Virus record (IMG/VR): IMGVR_UViG_3300036845_000547 | Location: 1 to 24,761 of that record | Strand: one strand, 5' to 3' | Length of the DNA stretch: 24,761 bases | DNA from: a virus | Shown: positions 7,849-14,801 of the stretch, piece by piece | Position numbering within the stretch: the stretch's first letter is position 1 | Layout: every line of letters begins with the position of its first letter | The notes under the pieces: generated by a model | Databases searched by the model: none | What the model saw: the letters and a program-made list of their open reading frames with translations, nothing else | What the model was told of the DNA's origin: nothing | Made by a program: the position numbers and the translations under genes

Positions 7849-9159
7849 TCAGCACCACGTTACAGTTCCGCCGTGCCCAGATGCAGACACTAATGTCCCA
7901 GCTGATCTGCCTGCACAACTTGACGGCATGGACGAGACAATCGTACCCCCAGAACCCTGACCGGAAATAATAATGTCTACGTTTGTGTCGGAACCTGCCG
8001 CATGAATCTGCGGCGCTACGCCGGTCGTGCCCGAAACTAATGATGCGTAATTTACGGTATTTCCTACCGCGACCATCGCCCCAGCAACGTGCGTTCCGCT
8101 ATCAGAATAGAAGAACAACGGTATATTCGTTCCGATAGAGGTATAGTTGCCGCTTGTCAAAAGCGTGCCAGCACCATTAATCAAACACCCCATCGAGGTA
8201 TTCAAGAAGCAATTAGACACGATGGTTCCGGCGAGATTGAGCGCGTTCCTAACAACGGTCCCGCCGGAAGACGCAACCAAATCCCCTCCAGTGGCAATAG
8301 GGTACTGACCATTAAAGTTAGAGAATAGGATTCCAACATTCCAACCTACAGCACCAGCGATGGAGCTGACGCCAAGAGCGGCTTCTATCGTTCCATGCAC
8401 GGCGTCGGTTCCCAACTCAACAAGAGTCCAGCCGAACTTGCCATAGACGGACGAACCGGTTTTAGCCGCTATGTTAATCTCGGCTCCCGAGAGTTCTAAG
8501 AGATTCGTCGCCCCAGAGTCTGCTAGCGCATATCCACCATATGTGAAGAATGCCCCTTGGGGACTGCCTCCCGTACCATTATCGCCGGCCGCCGCTTCTG
8601 CGTTGCCGGATATTCCAACATAGTTATGATTGGTATTGGATACTGATGTCGAAGAGGTTAGCAATACACCAACATTAGCACCAATCCTGCCGCCAGCCGC
8701 GCCACTTCCCCCGAAGTTGTCCTGAATGTTGAGATTAACGCCGAAATTTGGCCCCGGTACCGCCATCGTATCGGGGTTGTTGGAAATCTGATTGAGGTAG
8801 TACGAAACTCCACCACCTACCGTGCCGCCCGATGCTTGGAACACCTGTAGTCCACGCCCCAGACTGGCAGCTGGTATGGATAGGGTTAAGCCTGGTCCCG
8901 CGTCTTTCAGCAAAGTTCCAGTAAGATTATTAAACAACGCCACTTCTCCGATCGCGGTCGCCGTAGTCGGAGCAAACACATTACCCTTCGTCGCTATCGT
9001 CGCGGCAAGATTGTTCAAACCAGACGCAGGCAGAGGACATCCATCGATAAACGGATTCCCAGGAACTCCTGCTGAAATATTCGGATTAGGAGAAGGACAC
9101 GCCCCAAGCGCTGACGTCACAGAGCCAAACAGGAGAGCCCAGGAGATCAAGCCTTTCAT
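7849..9159 (-). CDS. Secreted-type fibre-like protein 1 (signal peptide, Cys-terminal)
   Basis: 436 aa from ATG 9159, which overlaps the preceding TGA by one base (TGATG). The signal peptide is MKGLISWALLFGSVTSALGA followed by Cys; LGAC also fits a lipobox, so a lipoprotein cannot be excluded. The mature N-terminus has CPSPNPNIS, DGCPLPASGLNNLAA, IATKG and a TAIGEVALFNNLTGTLLKD block shared with the downstream paralog. The body is Gly/Asn/Ser-rich and likely beta-structured (FGGSGAAGGRIGANVG, GISGNAEAAAGDNGTGG). It ends SCAGRSAGTLVSASGHGG, then TVTWC. It sits between an adaptor gene and its own paralog. It may be a fibre, an appendage or an exported host-envelope modifier. Confidence 0.7.
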   Translation of the reverse strand: MKGLISWALLFGSVTSALGACPSPNPNISAGVPGNPFIDGCPLPASGLNNLAATIATKGNVFAPTTATAIGEVALFNNLTGTLLKDAGPGLTLSIPAASLGRGLQVFQASGGTVGGGVSYYLNQISNNPDTMAVPGPNFGVNLNIQDNFGGSGAAGGRIGANVGVLLTSSTSVSNTNHNYVGISGNAEAAAGDNGTGGSPQGAFFTYGGYALADSGATNLLELSGAEINIAAKTGSSVYGKFGWTLVELGTDAVHGTIEAALGVSSIAGAVGWNVGILFSNFNGQYPIATGGDLVASSGGTVVRNALNLAGTIVSNCFLNTSMGCLINGAGTLLTSGNYTSIGTNIPLFFYSDSGTHVAGAMVAVGNTVNYASLVSGTTGVAPQIHAAGSDTNVDIIISGQGSGGTIVSSMPSSCAGRSAGTLVSASGHGGTVTWC

Positions 9160-10178
9160 CAGTAGCGTCCGTAGGGGTTGTTGATCCGTGATGGCCGCGC
9201 CCATGCCGAGTATTTGTGCGAATAATCATTGAACATTTCCCGGTAATAACGAGCACTGTTCAGATTCTGGAGCTCTTCGTAGCAAAGCGCTGCCGCAACC
9301 CACGGGACCGAGTCCGTCCAAGGTTCGGGAAGCGCCTCGGGGCTTTCGTCCGATTCCAGATCGGCGGGCAGACACAGCGCGTCCACATCGAACTGATAGG
9401 CTGTGTTTGGGATCGGATAGAATAACAGGCTACCAGTCGAGCCCTGCTTGAGTTGCGTGTACATCGTCGGCACGTAGAGATATTGCCGAGGATATTGCCG
9501 GATGAATGCTTGATAAACAGAGAACGGATAGTAAGGAAGACTATACCTATAGTTGGAATAAATGATAGACACATCCAGCACAGCGAACACAGACTTGATG
9601 CCTGGCAATGTCAGGATAGGGAAATCTTCAAAATCGTAGGTCTCTTGCTGGAACGCCGTAATGCTCAGCGGTTCGGTCTGCACCGCGAGCATTGCGCCGA
9701 CTCCCAGTCCCGTTGGAACGGGAGGGGATGCGATCGACCCGAGAACGTCAGGGCCACCGAGAATGGAGACGCCCAGGATGAACACCTGAGCCTCTTCGGG
9801 TGTGGCGAAGTCGATTATTGATGCGGTCGGCTGGAAATACCCAGCTCCCCCAAACGTCACAGAGACGTTGGTGATTTGCCCGCTGATTTGCTGCGCGACG
9901 GCTGTAGCCTGCGCTCCCCCAGGATAGGGAAGTTGCCCGTTGGGGCTATCGGGCGGCGAGATCACTACGACCGGGTTCTGGTACATCGCGCCGGGGTTCA
10001 GGATGTCGATCTCGACGATCGCCCCCGAGGTCGGCGGAACCCTCCTGATAGATTGCGAGCGGAGCGCAACTTCCCGACGCGCACGGTTCACATAATCCCA
10101 AATGTCGGGCTCGTCGATGTGCCCCATCTTCGGGTCGCGCAGGAAGCGCCGCACTTGCTTGGCGTAATCAAACAGCAT
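9159..10178 (-). CDS. Connector/adaptor protein, paralog C, with GxGY-repeat insertion
   Basis: 339 aa from ATG 10178. An upstream in-frame extension has poor protein character and is rejected. Residues 1-45 are the typical adaptor N-terminus (YAKQVRRFLRDP, IWDYVNRARREVALRSQS), comparable to the SU10-type or gp6-like adaptors that bind the portal. Residues about 52-165 are an insertion with the same beta-repeat as the hub protein (NPGAMYQNPVVVIS, GGAGYFQPTASI). Residues 170-339 return to the adaptor core: KQGSTGSLLFYPIPNTAYQF, LCLPADLESDESPEALPEPW, TDSVPW and a helical tail ending NNPYGRY. The block around 245-295 aligns by eye with the two other adaptor paralogs in this window. The role is to bridge portal and tail hub. 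Confidence 0.7.
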   Translation of the reverse strand: MLFDYAKQVRRFLRDPKMGHIDEPDIWDYVNRARREVALRSQSIRRVPPTSGAIVEIDILNPGAMYQNPVVVISPPDSPNGQLPYPGGAQATAVAQQISGQITNVSVTFGGAGYFQPTASIIDFATPEEAQVFILGVSILGGPDVLGSIASPPVPTGLGVGAMLAVQTEPLSITAFQQETYDFEDFPILTLPGIKSVFAVLDVSIIYSNYRYSLPYYPFSVYQAFIRQYPRQYLYVPTMYTQLKQGSTGSLLFYPIPNTAYQFDVDALCLPADLESDESPEALPEPWTDSVPWVAAALCYEELQNLNSARYYREMFNDYSHKYSAWARPSRINNPYGRY

Positions 10179-10305
10179 AGTTTCTTGCCGCCGATGCGGA
10201 CCGGAAAGCAGCCACGCGAGCGCGGGCAACCGAGTCCAAAGGGCTGTGACATGGCCAGCCACGGTCCGCCAGTAAGTCGTGACAACGAATACGCCGCATC
10301 GGCAT
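10168..10305 (-). CDS. Possible 45-aa basic ORF
   Basis: This small open frame fills the gap between the HiPIP-like gene and adaptor C. ATG at 10305 is one base after the preceding TGA, and its stop overlaps the adaptor C start by 11 bases. The product begins MPMRRIRCHDLLADRG and is Arg/Ala-rich toward the end (VARARVAAFRSASAARNYAV). No family is recognised. Gene-like packing is the only support. It may be a coincidental frame in a 128-base leader. Confidence 0.3.
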   Translation of the reverse strand: MPMRRIRCHDLLADRGWPCHSPLDSVARARVAAFRSASAARNYAV

Positions 10306-10306
10306 T

Positions 10307-10567
10307 TCAAACAGCATCGGGTTCCGTCACCTTCTCCCGCATGCTCGTGACCTGATGGCGCTGGCGGTCCTGTTGCCTCGCTAGGCGAGATCCGCGGCGG
10401 TGTGAATTATCGTGGTGATACTTGCACCAGCCGTTTACCTGGATGTCGCCGTCGACGATCTCGCAAGAGTAAGCGCGCTCTACCTCAAACCATTTGCACT
10501 CGCCGCAGCGGTCGCCGTCTGACTTGGCCTTGCCGTAGTCAGCTTCCTGTTTGGTCTTTTTAGCCAC
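10307..10567 (-). CDS. HiPIP-like four-cysteine protein
   Basis: 86 aa from GTG 10567, overlapping the end of adaptor B by eight bases, with GGCGAGG just upstream. After a Lys-rich start come C-x2-C (DRCGECKWFE), then C-EIVDGDI-x3-GWC. This is close to the high-potential iron-sulfur protein signature C-x(6-9)-hydrophobic-x3-G-(Y/W)-C-x2-aromatic, with His in place of the last aromatic. HiPIPs bind one 4Fe-4S cluster through four Cys. Here the Cys spacing (2, 10, 12) fits a very small version. The basic tail is HRRGSRLARQQDRQRHQ. A structural Fe-S or zinc role within the connector region is an inference. No signal peptide, unlike bacterial HiPIPs. Confidence 0.7.
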   Translation of the reverse strand: MAKKTKQEADYGKAKSDGDRCGECKWFEVERAYSCEIVDGDIQVNGWCKYHHDNSHRRGSRLARQQDRQRHQVTSMREKVTEPDAV

Positions 10568-11279
10568 CGCCTCGCCCTTGGCTGATGCCGTACCGATTGG
10601 CGTTGGCGAGGTCCGGGCCCTGAGATTGGATGTGGGGCAGCACTTGCGAGGTCGCCCCGGCACGAGCGCGTCCCATCATCTGCTCGTAGCGTTGCAGCAT
10701 GTCATCGGGTTTGGTGTCTGGTGCCGGCCTGGTCATCATCGCGAGCCATGCGGCATAGAACGACACCGGAATCGTCCATAGAAGCGGGATCGCTTCGACA
10801 GTCGTGTCGTCAACTAACGGGACCGGCAGGCAAACCGTATCAAGATTGAGTACGTAATCGGTGTCTAGGAGGTTGATCCACAGGGTTCCGGAAACCCCCT
10901 GACCCTGCTGAGCGAACTCTCTCGGCTCGCCCACCGCCGGCACAGGCTGATTGAGAGTGTAGAGTTGATACCAAGACCACGCTCGGGGATAGACGAGTTT
11001 GTGCCCAACGTCCCCGATGCTGAAACTCCCTGTCCGCACATTCAGGACTTGCCCAAACCCGGCCGTGACATTGGCGGCGGTAATCACGATCTGCGAGAAC
11101 GGATACATCTGAGAAGCGGCAGAAACGGCAAGCGACGAATAGTCCACCAGACATTCGGATTCCCCCGCCACCTGATTGCGCGCCTCATTGATGTAGTTGA
11201 TCAAATCGCCGTCGCGCAGCCAATTGAACTTCTCGTCGCCGAGCAGGAGTCGAGTGCGCTGTTGATACGCGACGAGCAT
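10560..11279 (-). CDS. Connector/adaptor protein, paralog B
   Basis: 239 aa from ATG 11279, with GAGGA ten bases upstream; a longer frame to 11351 adds Ser-rich text lacking family character. The N-terminus has YQQRTRLLLGDEKFNWL, DGDLINYINEARNQVAGESE, the usual SU10-type adaptor helix pair. The core is EFAQQGQGVSGTLWINLL, LDTVCLPVPLVDDTTVEAIP and SFYAAWLAMMT, matching adaptor A almost position for position (QQGQG, LP-x-PL-(I/V)-DD-(S/T)-T-x-EAIP, FYAAWLAMM). The C-terminal helix RYEQMMGRARAGATSQ is also shared. It would form a ring under the portal. Having two or more such genes is unusual; their division of labour is unknown. Confidence 0.75.
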   Translation of the reverse strand: MLVAYQQRTRLLLGDEKFNWLRDGDLINYINEARNQVAGESECLVDYSSLAVSAASQMYPFSQIVITAANVTAGFGQVLNVRTGSFSIGDVGHKLVYPRAWSWYQLYTLNQPVPAVGEPREFAQQGQGVSGTLWINLLDTDYVLNLDTVCLPVPLVDDTTVEAIPLLWTIPVSFYAAWLAMMTRPAPDTKPDDMLQRYEQMMGRARAGATSQVLPHIQSQGPDLANANRYGISQGRGGG

Positions 11280-11317
11280 CAGGCGTATCCTCGCGGCGCA
11301 CACACACGGAGATGATG

Positions 11318-11728
11318 ATGAGCGAGATGAAAGAGCGAGTTGCGCGTGCACTGTGTGTTGATGCGCATGGGGGCAACCTTAGCCCTGACGCGATCCTGAC
11401 TTGTGGGCCAGCATCGGAAGTTGGTCAGCCGGCGTGGAAACTTTTTGAGAAACGCGCCCATGCCGCAATCACCGCAATGCGCGAGCTGACTGAAGAGATG
11501 CTGAACGCCGTTAGCTGGACTGAAGGCGTAGGCGACGGCGGATGGACAGAAAGAGCACCATTTTCTGAGGAATACGAAGCCGCTATCAACGCCGCGCTTG
11601 AAGAGAACAAACATACGGAGAATGCGACGAGCACGGCCGTCAAAAATCCCAGTCTCCCACCAGAGGTGGACGACGTAACTCGTGCGACTTACCAACGCAT
11701 GATCTCCGAGATGTCGAAACGCGGCTAG
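11318..11728 (+). CDS. Plus-strand accessory gene inside the adaptor cluster
   Basis: 136 aa. ATG at 11318 is chosen among three consecutive in-frame ATGs because GGAG lies six bases upstream. The start SEMKERVARALCVDAHGG, then GQPAWKLFEKRAHAAITAMRE and LTEEMLNAVSW resemble a family of small phage and plasmid proteins of Alphaproteobacteria with a (E/R)VARA-C... W-x-x-x-E-x-x-A-x-x-A-I-x-AMRE-x-T-x-EM pattern and unknown function. It is the only plus-strand gene in the connector region: 38 bases separate its start from that of adaptor B, and its TAG overlaps that of the opposing gene in a shared CTAG. It is probably an accessory (moron-like) gene. Confidence 0.75.
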   Translation: MSEMKERVARALCVDAHGGNLSPDAILTCGPASEVGQPAWKLFEKRAHAAITAMRELTEEMLNAVSWTEGVGDGGWTERAPFSEEYEAAINAALEENKHTENATSTAVKNPSLPPEVDDVTRATYQRMISEMSKRG

Positions 11729-12069
11729 CAATGCGTGACGACGCCGCTGGTCACGACAAGTGTTGCCAGGGTGACCGTGTTCGCGGCGCACGAAACGCCC
11801 GCCACACTGCTCGTCAGTGTGGTAGCCGAACCGGCGATCGGAACTTGACCGGCAGTTAACCCGGTAATCCCGCTTACGCTGCCGCCGACAATATTGATCG
11901 GGAACCCATGCGTCGCATCGACGCCCGTATAAGGTGGTTGCCCAAACAAGACGAGGTTGGAATTTGGCGGCTGCTGCGCCCACGCTGGATCGCTTATCTC
12001 GGCGTATCGCCAAAACACGAGGACTAGCGCAGCCGCGCACAACGCTGAAATGACAAACGCTCTTTTCAT
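11725..12069 (-). CDS. Short exported protein with fibre-like C-terminus
   Basis: 114 aa from ATG 12069; GTG at 12078 is an alternative. Residues 1-20 (MKRAFVISALCAAALVLVFW) are a signal or anchor sequence; AWA at the end of SDPAWA is a plausible signal-peptidase I site. The rest is fibre-like: LVLFGQPPYTGVDATHGFPI, NIVGGSVSGITGLTAGQVPI, AGSATTLTSS. It ends SCAANTVTLATLVVTSGVVTHC in pieces SCAANTV and TSGVVTHC, the two-Cys cap also seen in the two larger exported proteins. It follows adaptor A directly. It may be a reduced member of that group, or a donor of its C-terminal cap. Confidence 0.7.
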   Translation of the reverse strand: MKRAFVISALCAAALVLVFWRYAEISDPAWAQQPPNSNLVLFGQPPYTGVDATHGFPINIVGGSVSGITGLTAGQVPIAGSATTLTSSVAGVSCAANTVTLATLVVTSGVVTHC

Positions 12070-12070
12070 C

Positions 12071-12736
12071 TCATCCACCCTGCTGTAGTCGGAGCCCGCG
12101 ATCCGCAGGCATGCTCGACGGCAACTCGCTCGGGGTTGACCCCATTCGCGCCAGTCGCATCATCACCTGTTCATACCGGGAAAACATCATGTCGGCGTCT
12201 GCTTGCCGCTGGGCGTTCATCATCGCGAGCCACGCCGCGTAGAACGGCACCGCGTCAGTCCAAGGGTAGGGAATCGCTTCCGGTGTACTGTCGTCAATCA
12301 GCGGGGTAGGCAAGAACACGGCATCAAACGATGCCGTGGCCGACGCAATCGGAACCGGAGCAAACACCAACGATCCGGCCGTTCCCTGACCCTGTTGAGC
12401 GACGACCTTGGGAACCCCTACGCCGGCTCGCCCAAGATAATAAGCTGCAAACCATTCCCACGGGCGAACATCTAGCGGCGAAGCGCCAATCGATCCCGAC
12501 CGAATCGCTATCACCGTCGGGGCATTCGATATGCCGGAAAGGCTGGAAAACGGATATCCCTGGATCAAGGCCGTCAGAGTGAGCAGGGTTTCTCCCCGGA
12601 TGCACTCTCCCTCGGCCGCTACCTGAAGCCGCGCCGAATTGATGTTGGCGTCGAGTTGCGGCGTCGAGATTAACGGAGTGACGGACGTGGCCGCTTGGAA
12701 CAGCTGGAGGGTCGCTGTCTCATAGGCTGTGAGCAC
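12071..12736 (-). CDS. Connector/adaptor protein, paralog A
   Basis: 221 aa from GTG 12736, preceded by GGAGG four bases upstream. The N-terminal helix (ATSVTPLISTPQLDANINSA) is shorter than in the other paralogs. Then come RLQVAAEGECIRGETLLTL, a Trp-rich turn RPWEWFAAYYLG, VVAQQGQGTAGSLVFAPVPI, FLPTPLIDDSTPEAIPYPW, TDAVPFYAAWLAMMN and a helix MFSRYEQVMMRLARMG. QQGQG lies at 114-118 and the LP...EAIP...FYAAW block at 142-173. It resembles the head-tail adaptors of short-tailed phages and lies closest to the capsid gene, so it may be the ancestral adaptor. The functional split among the three copies is not known. Confidence 0.75.
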   Translation of the reverse strand: MLTAYETATLQLFQAATSVTPLISTPQLDANINSARLQVAAEGECIRGETLLTLTALIQGYPFSSLSGISNAPTVIAIRSGSIGASPLDVRPWEWFAAYYLGRAGVGVPKVVAQQGQGTAGSLVFAPVPIASATASFDAVFLPTPLIDDSTPEAIPYPWTDAVPFYAAWLAMMNAQRQADADMMFSRYEQVMMRLARMGSTPSELPSSMPADRGLRLQQGG

Positions 12737-12754
12737 GACACCTCCGGACTCCGG

Positions 12755-13597
12755 TCAGAGGGACTGGATCGTCACGACGTCGTTGGCAGCAGCGACCACC
12801 GTAGCCGGATTCGTCGTCGCCGTGGCACCGCTTCCTACACCATTCACGGTGAGGGTCGGCGCGGTCGTAAGCAATTGCCCGCCGTTCACCAGCAGAGCCG
12901 CCGTCAACGTCCCGGCTCCGGTCAAGGCAACAGTGAAGGTTGCCGGGACAATCGCCGTGCTCGGATCGGTCGGATCGCTGTAGAGAATAACCGGAGGAGC
13001 AACCAGATAGCCCGCCCCAGCGGTCCGGATCGTAATCGACGCCACAGTCCCTGCTGCACCACCTGTGCCGAGTGCTGCGGTTGCGGTCGCCTGAACACCG
13101 GGCGGAGGCGGATTGGGAATGAACACGATCGGCGGTTTCGTGTACCCAGAGCCTGGCGTTACCTGCGTGAAGGTGCCAAGCGCGCCGCCGACGATCGCCA
13201 CCCATGTCGAGTTTCCGGTCCCCGCCGTGATCGTCGTCGAGGACTGGACATAGAGAGTGCCGGCGGCGGTAACGATCCCGCCATACCACCAATCCGACAG
13301 ATTGGCGATGCGCCAGGAAAATCCGTCTGACCGAACGTACATGCCCCACGCTGCACCGGGGCCGAGCAGATTGGTCCACTGCTGCGTGACCGGGTTCAGC
13401 CATTGGAGAGCCGAGATCGAACCGGTGACCGAAACGATCCACTGACCGGCCGGGATGTAGAGCGTTTCCGCAGGACCAAGCGAAACGCCATTAGACGGTC
13501 CGGTGAATGGCGCGATCCCCTGCAGGAACTGGTGCGGCGCATACGGCTCCTGCGGGAGCGGCAAGCCTTGACCGGGACCAGCGATAAACTGAGGCAT
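12755..13597 (-). CDS. Virion protein with GxGY beta-repeats
   Basis: 280 aa, next after the major capsid gene, with GGGAAAGAG before the ATG. Residues 1-45 are Pro/Gly-rich (GPGQGLPLPQEPYAPHQF). Residues 45-135 form a compact Trp-rich domain (IPAGQWIVSVTGSISALQWL, NPVTQQWTNL, WRIANLSDWWYGG). Residues 145-255 carry three copies of the repeat GxGYxxPPxVxI: GSGYTKPPIVFI, GAGYLVAPPVIL and a degenerate NGGQLLTTAPTLTV. The same module appears in adaptor C and the hub-like protein. Position after the capsid gene suggests a head decoration, head-tail completion or fibre-attachment protein. No known family is recognised for the N-terminal domain. Confidence 0.7.
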   Translation of the reverse strand: MPQFIAGPGQGLPLPQEPYAPHQFLQGIAPFTGPSNGVSLGPAETLYIPAGQWIVSVTGSISALQWLNPVTQQWTNLLGPGAAWGMYVRSDGFSWRIANLSDWWYGGIVTAAGTLYVQSSTTITAGTGNSTWVAIVGGALGTFTQVTPGSGYTKPPIVFIPNPPPPGVQATATAALGTGGAAGTVASITIRTAGAGYLVAPPVILYSDPTDPSTAIVPATFTVALTGAGTLTAALLVNGGQLLTTAPTLTVNGVGSGATATTNPATVVAAANDVVTIQSL

Positions 13598-13607
13598 GCT
13601 CTTTCCC

Positions 13608-14645
13608 TTAGAACGACGCGGCGCCGACGCCTACGACTTGTGCATTAGCGACGGGCTTGGCCGTCAAAACATTGTAGCCCGTGACCACAACGCCCTGTTG
13701 TCCGATCTGACCAAGCGGCACCAAAGAGTAGAACCCGCTGAAATCGAACATCGCATCTTCGGATGCGTACATATTCGTGTAGCGGGCATTCACGAAGAAG
13801 ACGGACCCCTTGGGGCAGAAGTGATCAGCGTAGATCGGCACGCCAGCGACATTGAGGTTCGGGAACGAGGAACGAACAGGTGTCCCCATCGCATATTCGC
13901 GTCCGGGATCTTTGAAGATCGTCTCGGTGCCGACGAAATCATTGTTGAGCGTCGCAAAATCGCCCGGATACATGACGCCAAAAGTCGGCGCCTCTCCGCC
14001 CGAAGCATTGACGATTTGCAGGATCTGGTTCGACATCGTGGCGCGCGTGTACCCGGCGGTTCCGGGGAGACCGGTGCCGGTTGCGGCCGTGTAGTACTGG
14101 CTCTGCCACGCAGTGTTGCCGGGAGCATTGCGGTTGATGCCGCCATACACCGCGACATTCGTGCCATTGTCGAACGCGTCCACAAACGAGTTCGGCAGCA
14201 ATGTGTTAGCGGTGTTGTTCGTAAAGACCAGACCGCCCATGTTTTGGACGGTGACTGACCACACATCGTTCATCCGCGCTTTGAGGATCGAGATTTCCCG
14301 ATCCGTCGCCTGGATGATCGTCTCACCGAAGGGGAGAGGAACCGGCACGACCCAATAGGCCAGCGGGAACTGCGCGTTCTGGATACCAGGCGTGATGACC
14401 GGGGAATTGAACCCGCCGCCGTACCCGACGAACTGCCCCTGCACCATGCTGTTCATCTGGGTCGGGATCGTGACCTGAGACAGACCACCAGCTGCCTTCT
14501 GCGCGCCGCCCAATAAGTAGAACAATGTGGGTGTCGCAAAATAGACTTGAACGAATAATCGAGGGACGAACGCGCGCCTCGTGGTCGCTGTCAACTCGGT
14601 AAAAAGGCTCCCTGTCGGGACGACGCCTTGGCCTGGAAGGGGCAT
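13608..14645 (-). CDS. Major capsid protein, HK97-like
   Basis: 345 aa with GAGAG-type ribosome site before ATG 14645. The order of elements fits an HK97-fold capsid subunit without a protease domain: a short N-arm (GSLFTELTATTRRAFVPRL), E-loop-like segment with Gly/Ser/Thr (TPTLFYLLGGAQKAAGGLSQ), long spine-helix region (FGETIIQATDREISILKARM), P-domain strands and the A-domain (FGVMYPGDFATLNNDFVGTE, VAGVPIYADHFCPKGSVFFV), ending with beta strands. It is preceded by a scaffold-type gene and followed by connector genes, as is normal. It builds the icosahedral shell. The assignment rests on size, position and motif style, not on a database match. Confidence 0.85.
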   Translation of the reverse strand: MPLPGQGVVPTGSLFTELTATTRRAFVPRLFVQVYFATPTLFYLLGGAQKAAGGLSQVTIPTQMNSMVQGQFVGYGGGFNSPVITPGIQNAQFPLAYWVVPVPLPFGETIIQATDREISILKARMNDVWSVTVQNMGGLVFTNNTANTLLPNSFVDAFDNGTNVAVYGGINRNAPGNTAWQSQYYTAATGTGLPGTAGYTRATMSNQILQIVNASGGEAPTFGVMYPGDFATLNNDFVGTETIFKDPGREYAMGTPVRSSFPNLNVAGVPIYADHFCPKGSVFFVNARYTNMYASEDAMFDFSGFYSLVPLGQIGQQGVVVTGYNVLTAKPVANAQVVGVGAASF

Positions 14646-14657
14646 CTCTTACTCTCT

Positions 14658-14801
14658 TCAGCGCTTGTTCGGGACGTGCTTCACATCCCCTGGCGGATCG
14701 GGATTGATCGGCGGCGGCATCGGTGCCGTCATCGGCGTCACCGCTGGATCGCGATCGGTCGCCTTTGAAGGCGCGGGAGTCTGAAAGATCCTGTCGCTCA
14801 T
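14658..14801 (-). CDS. 47-aa Pro-rich mini-protein between scaffold and capsid genes
   Basis: This short gene starts with ATG overlapping the scaffold stop (ATGA) and ends 12 bases before the capsid ATG. The product begins MSDRIFQTPAPSKATDRDPA, continues Met/Pro-rich (TPMTAPMPPPINPDPP) and ends GDVKHVPNKR. The IFQ-x-P...SK start and the HVPN ending recur in the 56-aa gene on the other side of the scaffold gene, so the two look like paralogs. Disordered character and location suggest a small capsid-assembly or decoration peptide. Function is unproven. Confidence 0.7.
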   Translation of the reverse strand: MSDRIFQTPAPSKATDRDPAVTPMTAPMPPPINPDPPGDVKHVPNKR

